DNA from: JAAYCU01 sp964401335
Lineage (GTDB): Bacteria > Planctomycetota > Phycisphaerae > UBA1845 > PWPN01
Direction: 5' to 3'
Assembly (NCBI GenBank): GCA_964401335.1
Contig: CAYNYK010000009.1
Location: 7,325-71,324 of the forward strand
DNA length: 64,000 nt
A model generated the notes under the pieces. It had not been told where the DNA came from and searched no databases. It saw nothing but the letters and a program-made list of their open reading frames with translations. The translations under genes were made by a program, and so were the position numbers. Positions 54,217-60,998 of the stretch are shown piece by piece. Each line of letters opens with the position of its first letter. Position 1 is the first letter of the stretch.

Positions 54217-55323
54217 TCATTGGCGGGGTTTCGACAACTGTTCGAGGACGATATTCCGCATGATCTGGACCGGCGCGGGCCGTTCCGTCCAACGCTCAAA
54301 CTGTCCGACGGCCTGGTTGACGAACATGGTTACGCCGTCGATCGTCCGGCAGCCGGCCGCCTTGGCCTCGCGCAACAGGCGGGTTTCCACGGGGTTGTAC
54401 ACGGTATCGAACACCGCCGGCCGGTGGCGCAGCCCCTCTTTCGGTAGGGGCGTGGCGTCCACCTCCGGCCACATGCCGATGCTCGTGCAATTGATGATTG
54501 CGTCGCCCGTGTTCTGTATCCTTTGCTCATTCGGCAGGGCGGTGGCTCCGAACTCGGCCGCCAAAGCGTCAGCTTTTTCCTTTGTCCGGTTGTAGATGGT
54601 GACCTTGGCGCCGCAATCCCGCAGGCCGGCCACGATTGCCCGACTTACTCCGCCGGCACCGAGGACGGCTACCGAAAGGTTTTTCAACTCCATCGGCTTA
54701 ATGCCCATGCCGACACATAAAGCATCCAGGGCACCGCGATAATCAGTGTTGTAGGCACTGATCCGGGCGTCGGAGCCATCGGCCTCGCGTCCCGGCTCGA
54801 TGCACAACGTGTTGGCCACCCCGATCCGCCGGGCCAACGGCTCGATGAAGCCGCCGCGCTCCTGCACGTAGCGGAGCAGGTTTTCCTTGTGCGGGATGGT
54901 TACGCTGCAGCCGTGCAGGTTCAGCCACGGCCGGGTAATGCAGAAATCCACGAAGGCCTTGAACGAGGCGTAATCCGGCTCGACGCGAAACGGCAGATAC
55001 ACACCGTTGTAGTCCGTTTCCGCAAAGGCCGCGTTATGAATCGCCGGGCTCATCGAATGGGCGATCGGACAGCCGATCACGCCGTACACGCGCGTATCCG
55101 GCCGTAGCGCGAGTCGGGCTGGTAGACCCTTGCTCGCGCTGCGGTCTGGAAGTCCTGCTCCCTTCGAGGTGAATGGGATATCCAAGCCGAGAATCCTGCC
55201 CCATACGCAGGCTACGACGACGTTCTCCACCGTGGTTAATGTCGCAACAGGCGCGGAGGTTCCCCCTTTCCAAAGCCCTTCCACCATACGCAGGATATCC
55301 AATATCGTCTCCGCCATGGTCAT
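54217..55323 (-). CDS. aroE: Shikimate dehydrogenase with N-terminal extension
   Basis: AroE reduces 3-dehydroshikimate to shikimate with NADPH. The core starts at RVYGVIGCPIAHSMSPAIHN (about residue 78) and is complete: catalytic Lys146 in SVTIPHKEN, Asp194 in AYNTDYRGAL, and the nucleotide motif VLGAGGVSRAI. Ahead of it are about 75 extra residues: a stretch of unknown nature (MAETILDILRMVEGLWKGG) and then PDRSASKGLPARLALRP, which is the translation of repeat family 3. The frame begins at a TTG (55341); I use ATG 55323, but ATG 55317 is equally possible and no ribosome site is clear. The extension is not recognisably an AroD domain. Confidence 0.88.
   Translation of the reverse strand: MTMAETILDILRMVEGLWKGGTSAPVATLTTVENVVVACVWGRILGLDIPFTSKGAGLPDRSASKGLPARLALRPDTRVYGVIGCPIAHSMSPAIHNAAFAETDYNGVYLPFRVEPDYASFKAFVDFCITRPWLNLHGCSVTIPHKENLLRYVQERGGFIEPLARRIGVANTLCIEPGREADGSDARISAYNTDYRGALDALCVGMGIKPMELKNLSVAVLGAGGVSRAIVAGLRDCGAKVTIYNRTKEKADALAAEFGATALPNEQRIQNTGDAIINCTSIGMWPEVDATPLPKEGLRHRPAVFDTVYNPVETRLLREAKAAGCRTIDGVTMFVNQAVGQFERWTERPAPVQIMRNIVLEQLSKPRQ
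55104..55149 (-). repeat. Dispersed repeat family 3, copy within aroE
   Basis: Read on the minus strand this gives CCAGACCGCAGCGCGAGCA, AGGGTCTACCAGCCCG, the same as 54068-54105 apart from a few bases. It stays in frame in aroE and codes for the linker between the N-terminal extension and the catalytic core. Confidence 0.65.
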
Positions 55324-55461
55324 TCGCCGAACAATAAACAAAAAAATCGGGATTCAACAAAACTATTGCATAATTGTGCCCTATTGCGATAGAAATCCAA
55401 CTCCAAGCATTTTCTGACATCGAGCAAATCGGGACCAAACCCGTCAACCGCATGATACGGT

Positions 55462-55779
55462 CTATTGTTCAAACCGATGTGGTTGACGCCGTTTCCCGTG
55501 ACGGATGGTGATAACGTCGACCACCCCTTGTGCATCGTTGACGCGGTAGTAGAGGATGAACGGGACTACCGGCATTCGTCTTACCGTCTCACTGATTGAA
55601 TGTCGTCCTTGATACACTTCGTTTCGATAGGGGAAATGTTCCAAGCTATCGATTGCCGACATCAGTCGACGGAGAGCGGCTCGCGCGTTCTGTGGAGAAT
55701 CGCTTTCGATGTATCGGAAAATATCTTCAATATCAGACAACGCTCGGGGCGAAATAATCACTCGGAAGCGATCGGGCAT
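55462..55779 (-). CDS. RelE/ParE-family toxin
   Basis: This is a 105-residue basic protein of the RelE/ParE fold. ISPRALSDIEDIFRYIESDS opens the helical hairpin, LRRLMSAIDSLEHFPYRNEV follows, and VPFILYYRVNDAQGVVDVITIRHGKRR gives the central sheet and basic tail. Such toxins act on gyrase (ParE) or on mRNA in the ribosome (RelE); the sequence leans toward ParE. It begins 6 bases after the antitoxin gene, as usual for these operons. Confidence 0.88.
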   Translation of the reverse strand: MPDRFRVIISPRALSDIEDIFRYIESDSPQNARAALRRLMSAIDSLEHFPYRNEVYQGRHSISETVRRMPVVPFILYYRVNDAQGVVDVITIRHGKRRQPHRFEQ

Positions 55780-55785
55780 ATACGT

Positions 55786-56040
55786 TTACTCGCTCAGGTA
55801 ACGATCCCGCAGGTCTGCTCGGGCCTTTTCCCAGGCACGGCCTTCGCCGCGATTCAGTTGGGCCAGACCCTCTTCGATTGCGGACAGATCATCATCATCG
55901 AGTTCCTGATGGAGAAGCTCGTCTTCAACTCGCAACCGGGAAACGGCCTCATTGATGGCCTCATCGACCGAATCGTAGCGACCGATTTTCACCTGGTTCT
56001 CTATGAATTGCTTAATGTCGGGTTTCAATTGCACGTCCAT
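55786..56040 (-). CDS. ParD/CopG-like antitoxin
   Basis: This is an 84-residue acidic protein. The N-terminal half (MDVQLKPDIKQFIENQVKIG, YDSVDEAINEAVSRL) has the ribbon-helix-helix layout of ParD antitoxins, and the charged C-terminus (ELDDDDLSAIEEGLAQLNRG) should wrap the toxin. It would bind its own promoter; the promoter at 56073-56102 is close to the start codon. The toxin gene follows after 6 bases. Confidence 0.85.
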   Translation of the reverse strand: MDVQLKPDIKQFIENQVKIGRYDSVDEAINEAVSRLRVEDELLHQELDDDDLSAIEEGLAQLNRGEGRAWEKARADLRDRYLSE

Positions 56041-56072
56041 CGGTTTTCTCCGGATGCTTTGGCACCACTATT

Positions 56073-56102
56073 ATTGTAGCCTTTTCATGCTTTTACCCGC
56101 AA
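56073..56102 (-). promoter_or_regulatory. Promoter of the ParD/ParE pair
   Basis: On the minus strand TTGCGG (56102-56097), an 18-base spacer and TACAAT (56078-56073). The start would fall near 56066, about 25 bases before the antitoxin ATG. Confidence 0.45.
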
Positions 56103-56118
56103 GTATGACGGATCGTTC

Positions 56119-57711
56119 TCACGGCGAAGCCGTTTTCTCCTTCCGGGCGCTGCTTTGCATGCCGACGATGGCCCGATTGATCGCGGTCAGGTATGCCAGG
56201 GCGCTGGCCTCGATGATGTCCGTGGAGCGCCCGCGGCCGCGATACACCTGTCCGCCGGCCTCCAGTTCGAGATGCACTTCGCCTTGCGCGTCCCGTCCGC
56301 CGGTCACCGCCCGAAGGTCGTACTCCTTCAATTCGACCTCCATGTTCGTCAGTTGCATGATGCAGGAAAAAGCGGCGTCGATCGGCCCGTCGCCGGTGGC
56401 CGCGCCCGTAACCGTCGTCTGGTCATGCAGGTTCCGCAGACAGACGGTGGCCGTCGGTACCACGCCCGTCCCGCCGATGGTTTGCAGGCTGACCAGTTCC
56501 CACGAACGCTGATCGGCCTTACCCTCCAACACGTTGCCGACCAGGGCTTCAAGGTCCTCGTCGAAAATTTCCTTCTTCCGGTCGGCCAGTTGCTTGAACT
56601 GCTCGAACACCTGGTCGAGGATGGCGTCATCCAGTTCGTAGCCCAGTTTCTCCAAACGCTCGCGCAAAGCATGGCGGCCGCTATGCTTGCCCAGCACCAG
56701 CTTCGATGCGGGAATGCCCACGTCCTCGGGATTCATGATCTCGTAGGTCTCCCGGTGAGCCAGCACCCCGTGCTGATGGATACCCGCTTCATGGGCGAAC
56801 GCGTTTTCGCCCACGATGGCCTTGTTCCGCTGCACGTGGATGCCGGTCAGCGTGCTGACCAGACGCGAGACCGGATAGATACGGCGGGTGTTGATCCGCG
56901 TGCGGCACTTGTATACATCATGCCGCGTATGCAAGGCCATCACGACCTCTTCGAGACTCGCGTTGCCCGCTCGCTCGCCTAAACCGTTGATCGTGCATTC
57001 CACCTGGCGGGCGCCGGCTTGCACGGCCGCCAGCGAGTTGGCCACGGCCAGGCCCAGATCGTTGTGACAATGCACGCTGATCACCGCCCGGTCGATGTTT
57101 TTCACCGTCGCGAACAGATGCTCGATGATGCGCGTGAAATGTCCCGGCGTCGAATAGCCTACCGTGTCGGGGATATTCACCGTGGTTGCCCCCGCGTCGA
57201 TCACCGCCTCGACCACCTGGGTCAGGAAGGGCAGCTCCGTGCGCGAGGCGTCCTCCGGCGAGAATTCCACGTCCTGCACGTGACTTTTGGCCTGCTGCAC
57301 CCCTTCCACGCTTAGCTTGATGATTTCCTCCTCGGCTCGCTTGAGCTTGTACTGCCGATGAATGGCCGAGGTCGCGCAAAAAACGTGAATGCGCGGATGA
57401 GCCGCGTCCTTGACCGCCGCCGCCGCCCGCTCGATGTCCTTTTCCGTGCAGCGGGCCAGGGCCGCGACCGAGCAATGGTTGATCACGTCACTGATCGCCC
57501 GCACCGCGTCAAAATCGTCCGGCGAACTGATTGGGAAACCCGCCTCGATGATATCCACGTTGAGTAATTCGAGCTGACGGGCGATCTCCAGTTTTTCGGA
57601 AGTATTCAACGATGCGCCGGGCGATTGTTCGCCGTCGCGCAGCGTGGTGTCAAAGATCCGGATCATACCGACCTCATCCCAAACTCCCGATTTTTCCGCC
57701 GTGCTCGTCAT
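56119..57711 (-). CDS. leuA: 2-isopropylmalate synthase
   Basis: LeuA condenses acetyl-CoA with 2-oxoisovalerate, the committed step of leucine synthesis. The 530-residue protein has the DRE-TIM metallolyase barrel: RIFDTTLRDGEQSPGASLN with the catalytic Arg and metal Asp, SVHCHNDLGLAVANSLAAV with the metal His pair, and GLGERAGNASLEE. The C-terminal LeuA regulatory domain (about 390-515, VSLQTIGGTGVVPTATV, GDGPIDAAFSC) suggests feedback inhibition by leucine. GGAGGA lies 7 bases before ATG 57711. The 260 bases upstream hold a leucine leader peptide and an attenuator, so expression should also respond to charged tRNA-Leu. Confidence 0.97.
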   Translation of the reverse strand: MTSTAEKSGVWDEVGMIRIFDTTLRDGEQSPGASLNTSEKLEIARQLELLNVDIIEAGFPISSPDDFDAVRAISDVINHCSVAALARCTEKDIERAAAAVKDAAHPRIHVFCATSAIHRQYKLKRAEEEIIKLSVEGVQQAKSHVQDVEFSPEDASRTELPFLTQVVEAVIDAGATTVNIPDTVGYSTPGHFTRIIEHLFATVKNIDRAVISVHCHNDLGLAVANSLAAVQAGARQVECTINGLGERAGNASLEEVVMALHTRHDVYKCRTRINTRRIYPVSRLVSTLTGIHVQRNKAIVGENAFAHEAGIHQHGVLAHRETYEIMNPEDVGIPASKLVLGKHSGRHALRERLEKLGYELDDAILDQVFEQFKQLADRKKEIFDEDLEALVGNVLEGKADQRSWELVSLQTIGGTGVVPTATVCLRNLHDQTTVTGAATGDGPIDAAFSCIMQLTNMEVELKEYDLRAVTGGRDAQGEVHLELEAGGQVYRGRGRSTDIIEASALAYLTAINRAIVGMQSSARKEKTASP

Positions 57712-57797
57712 GACTCGATTCCTCCAGACTGCATACTTGCCGACACGTTAGCCGACCGGCGGTCCGCCCGCCAGTCGGTTTCCGTTGTCGAAGCGCC

Positions 57798-57834
57798 CAA
57801 TAAAAAAGGCCCCACGCTTTTCCGCGCGGGGCCT
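57798..57834 (-). terminator. Attenuator terminator of leuA
   Basis: On the minus strand AGGCCCCGCGC (57834-57824), loop GGAAAA, GCGTGGGGCCT (57817-57807) and then TTTTTTATT make an intrinsic terminator in the leuA leader. Its left arm contains CCCCGCGCG (57831-57823), the exact complement of CGCGCGGGG at 57887-57879 in the leader peptide frame, so terminator and antiterminator exclude one another. Confidence 0.85.
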
Positions 57835-57863
57835 GGAATATCGAAACGGGTTTTAACGCCGGA

Positions 57864-57971
57864 TCACCCGTCCGAAATCCCCGCGCGACCGCCGCGCAAG
57901 CCGAGGCTAAGCAGCAGCCCCTCGGGCAGGCGATTTCGCAGGGTTTCGGCATAGATCCGTACAGATACCAT
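57864..57971 (-). CDS. leuL: Leucine leader peptide of leuA
   Basis: This is a 35-codon frame, ATG at 57971 and TGA at 57866-57864. Seven codons are Leu, six of them packed in LPEGLLLSLGL (residues 15-25), five within seven codons at 57917-57897. This is what a ribosome-stalling leader for leucine needs. The -10 box is only 7 bases before the ATG, so the message would be leaderless; no Shine-Dalgarno site is visible. Just after the Leu run, GCGCG and CGCGC can form a competing hairpin, and CGCGCGGGG (57887-57879) can pair with the terminator arm. The symbol follows the enterobacterial leader by role; sequence homology is not claimed. Confidence 0.75.
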   Translation of the reverse strand: MVSVRIYAETLRNRLPEGLLLSLGLRGGRAGISDG

Positions 57972-57978
57972 GGTCTTA

Positions 57979-58007
57979 ACTATATCGGCCGTATGGGCGG
58001 CTGTCAA
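57979..58007 (-). promoter_or_regulatory. Promoter of the leu leader and leuA
   Basis: On the minus strand TTGACA (58007-58002), a 17-base spacer and TATAGT (57984-57979). This is one of the best sigma70-type promoters in the window, with transcription expected to start at or just before the leader ATG. Confidence 0.75.
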
Positions 58008-58174
58008 TAGCTAATTCTGTATGGCGAGTTTTCGGGCGTGTGGCCAGGAATATCTGCATGGCATGGAGCGGAGTATTTCGGCCTGATCGGGTGACCCCTT
58101 CAAAGGGCAGAGGGGCATGCAACGCCGTGAACTCAACGGACCTATACCACAACGTAAACCTTTTGGATGCGTCG

Positions 58175-58336
58175 GGGGGCATGGGCAGGCCCTTGTCCCA
58201 CCACGTCCGGGTGGCATGGGCAGGCCCTTGTCCCACCACGTCCGGGTGGCATGGGCAGGCCCTTGTCCCACCGCAGCCGGGTGGCATGGGCAGGCCCTGG
58301 TTCCGCGATAGCGGGACCAGGGTTTGCCCGTGCTTT
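58175..58336 (-). repeat. Composite repeat of family 1, reverse copy
   Basis: Four units starting GGCATGGGCAGGCCCT follow a 35-base period (58178, 58213, 58248, 58283). The array ends in a divergent unit with a GGTTCCGC...GCGGGACC hairpin and GGGTTTGCCCGTGCTTTT, the reverse complement of the opening of 29479-29631. Confidence 0.85.
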
Positions 58337-58352
58337 TAGGGTTGCCTCGGGT

Positions 58353-58401
58353 GGCACCTTCAAGCTCCGTACATCAAAGACGTGCGGAGCTTGTGGGTGC
58401 C
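58353..58401 (+). repeat. Imperfect hairpin related to repeat family 2
   Basis: GGCACCTTCAAGCTCCGTAC (58353-58372) pairs with 58382-58401 at 17 of 20 positions around a 9-base loop. The GGCACCTTCAA start recalls the flank of the family 2 copies in reverse orientation. Confidence 0.5.
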
Positions 58402-58430
58402 GTCCGTGAAAAGATTCTCTATGCGCGAAA

Positions 58431-58496
58431 GCACCCCCAAACGGAGTCCCGACTCAACGCCGGAACTCCGTTTGAAGGGGCTACCCGATCCATTCG
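58431..58496 (+). repeat. Dispersed repeat family 2, copy 2
   Basis: GCACCCCCAAACGGAG, a 19-base inner part, and CTCCGTTTGAAGGGGCTACC form the copy. The 9-bp arms (58438-58446 and 58466-58474) are identical to those at 46943-46979, while the loop differs, which argues for selection on the stem. Confidence 0.65.
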
Positions 58497-58558
58497 GAAT
58501 GCTCATCGCTATGTTTTACCCAAATTTCTTGCCGCACCCGCGAAGGCGGCTCGATCGG

Positions 58559-58587
58559 TTGACGTCAGCAGCCGCAAACTCTACATT
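58559..58587 (+). promoter_or_regulatory. Promoter of the isochorismatase-uxaE operon
   Basis: TTGACG (58559-58564), a 17-base spacer and TACATT (58582-58587). The start is expected near 58594; CAGGAG then precedes the ATG at 58616. Confidence 0.55.
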
Positions 58588-58615
58588 GGCAACGTGTAGC
58601 GACAGGAGTATCTGA

Positions 58616-59170
58616 ATGACGAGCGTTATCCCCATGTTGAGGCCGGAAACGGCGGTCCTGCTGGTTATCGACGTACAGGATCGGCTGTTGCCGTCAATCA
58701 GCGAGGCCGAACAGCGGGTGGAATTTATGCGGCGGATGATCGAGGCCGCCAAGGTGCTGGAGGTGCCCATCGTGGTCACCGAGCAATACCCGGCCGGTCT
58801 CGGGCGGACCTGTACGGCCATCAGACAGTGCCTTGAGGATCGGCCGGTGATCGAGAAGATGCACTTCAGCGCCTGCGAACCGCCACTGGTCGATCAATTG
58901 GCTGAACTCGATCGCCCGCAGGTGATCGTCGTGGGTATCGAGGCGCACGTCTGTGTGCAGCAGACGACGCTCGATCTACTGCGGCGGGGTTACACGGTTT
59001 ACGTCTGCGCCGACGCGGTGGGTTCGCGCCGGCCGCTCGATGCCGCCACCGCTCTCGAACGAATGCGTCAGGCCGGGGCAATCGTCACCACCACGGAAAG
59101 CGCGACCTTCGAGTTGCTCGGCCGGGCGGGGACCGAGACGTTCAAAAAGATATTGCCAATTGTGAAATAG
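58616..59170 (+). CDS. Isochorismatase-family cysteine hydrolase
   Basis: This is a 184-residue cytoplasmic hydrolase. The family triad is visible: D19 in VLLVIDVQDRLLP, K81 in VIEKMHFSAC and C113 in VVGIEAHVCVQQTTLDLL, which lies in the usual cis-peptide context. Members cleave isochorismate, nicotinamide, N-carbamoyl amines and other amides; this short form resembles the YcaC/hydrolase group, and the substrate is unknown. CAGGAG lies 8 bases before the ATG. It is 37 bases from the uxaE gene and shares its promoter, which may hint at a role in sugar-acid metabolism. Confidence 0.88.
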   Translation: MTSVIPMLRPETAVLLVIDVQDRLLPSISEAEQRVEFMRRMIEAAKVLEVPIVVTEQYPAGLGRTCTAIRQCLEDRPVIEKMHFSACEPPLVDQLAELDRPQVIVVGIEAHVCVQQTTLDLLRRGYTVYVCADAVGSRRPLDAATALERMRQAGAIVTTTESATFELLGRAGTETFKKILPIVK

Positions 59171-59207
59171 CCCAAGGTTTCTTGGAATCTGCTCTTCGGA
59201 GGCTGTT

Positions 59208-60788
59208 ATGCAACGTGTCAGACAGGTATTGACCGGTATTCGTGATGCCGAGTTGACGGCCGAGGACCGTATACGGATTGCCCGGGAATTGGCGGAGACT
59301 ACCGGCCTGGAGGTCTACCCCGATTCGGTTTCTTCGGGCAAGGGCCTGCTGCTGGCCATGAGCCGCGAACGGAACAAGCGGATGTTGGCGATAGGCAGCG
59401 CCGAGCAGATGCGCTGCAGCGGTTTGACCGGCGCGGAGTACCGCGAATTACCGGTCGAGGGCACGAAACAGATGCTCGCCCTGGCCGCTCGCAGCCATGA
59501 GCTTTCCTGCTTCGTGCGCGAAGCCCTGCCCTGGACGGCGCCGCGGGTTTGCGGATTGGATTGCTCGGTCGGCCTCGGCGACCGCACCGGTCTGGCTACG
59601 CCCGGACATATCCGCGCGGTGCGCGGCTCGGGCTGCGTGCCTTATCTGCCGCAGCAGTCCATTCGCGAGATGACCCGCACGGAGCGATCCCCCGCCAATG
59701 TCATGGACGACGCCTGCTGGGGCGTGTTCCAGGCCGGCTGGCGCGACGGGTTCGGCAGCGACGCCGACCACTTGAAGACCACGCAGGATATCGACAACTG
59801 CCTGGCCGTTGGCTTTACCATGTATACCTTCGATCCGGGCGACCACGTGCGCAGCGAGGCCGACGGCCTGAGCGGTACGGCCCTGACGGCCGCATTGGAT
59901 TCCGTGCCCTGGAAAGACCTGGAAATCTCCCTCAACGATTATCGCAAGACGTATTTGGATAAGTCATTTGCTCTTGATGGTGGGCAGAGTCTGCGTTTCG
60001 ACGAGCAGACCATCGGCCGGGCGGCGGTGAAGTACGGCGGAGCGATCGCGCATGCGGCCCGGATGTATCGCCACCTGGCCCAGCGCTGTGGTGCGCGGCC
60101 GTTCGAGGTCGAGGTCTCCGTGGATGAAACTTCTACGCCGACCACCGAGGCCGAGCATTATCTGGTGGCGGCTGAATTGAAGCGGATGGGCGTGCGCTGG
60201 GTCGGTCTGGCCCCGCGGTTTATCGGCGAATTCGAGAAGGGGATCGATTACAAGGGCGATGTGTCCGTCTTTGAGAAATCGTTTGCCCAGCACGCGGCCA
60301 TCGCCCGCACCCTGGGACCATACAAGCTCAGCATTCACTCCGGCAGCGACAAGTTCAGCATTTATCCGATTACCGCCCGGTTGGCCGAGCGGCGCGTGCA
60401 TCTCAAGACGGCCGGCACGAGCTACCTCGAGGCCCTGCGCGTGGTCGCCCGCTGCAAGCCGGATTTGTTCCGTCGGATTCTGGATTTCGCCTTCGAGCGT
60501 TTCGACGAGGATAAGGCCACCTATCATATCTCCGCTCGCAAGGAGGTCATCCCGCGGTCGAAGGACCTGTCCGACGCACAATTGGAATCCGTATTGGACG
60601 GCAACGACGGCCGGCAGTTGCTGCACGTTACTTTCGGCTCGGTGCTGACCCGCAAGCAGGACGACGGTACCTATCGATTCCGCAACGAACTGATGGATGT
60701 GCTGAACGCGCACGAAGAGGAACACTACGCGGTCCTGACCAAACACCTGGGCCGCCACGTGCAACCCTTCGCCGCCCCGCGCCGATAA
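59208..60788 (+). CDS. uxaE: Tagaturonate epimerase
   Basis: UxaE interconverts D-tagaturonate and D-fructuronate and replaces a two-step reductive route in galacturonate use. The 526-residue length and segments match the family: EVEVSVDETSTPTTEAEHYL, MGVRWVGLAPRFIGEFEKGI, PYKLSIHSGSDKFSIYPI and KTAGTSYLEALRVVA, with conserved Asp, Glu and His that should bind the metal. CGGAGG precedes ATG 59208. It is the second gene of an operon with the isochorismatase-type hydrolase. Together with the GH28-like and PL22 genes elsewhere in the window it supports growth on pectin-derived galacturonate. Confidence 0.85.
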   Translation: MQRVRQVLTGIRDAELTAEDRIRIARELAETTGLEVYPDSVSSGKGLLLAMSRERNKRMLAIGSAEQMRCSGLTGAEYRELPVEGTKQMLALAARSHELSCFVREALPWTAPRVCGLDCSVGLGDRTGLATPGHIRAVRGSGCVPYLPQQSIREMTRTERSPANVMDDACWGVFQAGWRDGFGSDADHLKTTQDIDNCLAVGFTMYTFDPGDHVRSEADGLSGTALTAALDSVPWKDLEISLNDYRKTYLDKSFALDGGQSLRFDEQTIGRAAVKYGGAIAHAARMYRHLAQRCGARPFEVEVSVDETSTPTTEAEHYLVAAELKRMGVRWVGLAPRFIGEFEKGIDYKGDVSVFEKSFAQHAAIARTLGPYKLSIHSGSDKFSIYPITARLAERRVHLKTAGTSYLEALRVVARCKPDLFRRILDFAFERFDEDKATYHISARKEVIPRSKDLSDAQLESVLDGNDGRQLLHVTFGSVLTRKQDDGTYRFRNELMDVLNAHEEEHYAVLTKHLGRHVQPFAAPRR

Positions 60789-60949
60789 TCCCCCCTAATC
60801 TCTATAAATCCCTTAGGGATATCGGAATATAGCCCCGGATGCAGCGCAATCCAGGGTTGTGTTTCACCTTGAAAAATAAGGCGGCCCTAAGGCCGTAAAC
60901 GCCTCCTTTCCCTTTTCGTATAGTATGGATTTCTGCTATCCCAATGGTT

Positions 60950-60955
60950 ATAATG
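60950..60955 (+). promoter_or_regulatory. Possible -10 box of the dockerin-ended gene
   Basis: TATAAT lies 44 bases before ATG 60999. The expected -35 position reads TGGATT, which is weak. A second box-like TATAGT lies upstream near 60920. Confidence 0.35.
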
Positions 60956-60998
60956 TGGATTGGGGTATCCCAAGGATCCTATTTTGAGGAGATTTCTC

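Larger units (their letters stand above)
58008..58558. other. Gene-free region with repeat cluster
   Basis: No gene is supported between the leuA promoter and the isochorismatase promoter. The region holds a family 1 array (58175-58336), a hairpin at 58353-58401 and a family 2 copy (58431-58496). Open frames in it are rich in Gly, His, Gln and Pro and are products of the repeats. Confidence 0.6.

Noticed and set aside
55150..55323. AroD-AroE fusion
   Set aside because: The extension is too short for a dehydroquinase barrel and shows none of its catalytic segments.
58040..58409. Open frames on both strands in the 58 kb repeat cluster
   Set aside because: They read repeated His-Gly-Gln-Ala-Leu or Met-Gly-Arg-Pro-Leu peptides, the translation of the family 1 units in several frames, with no ribosome site.
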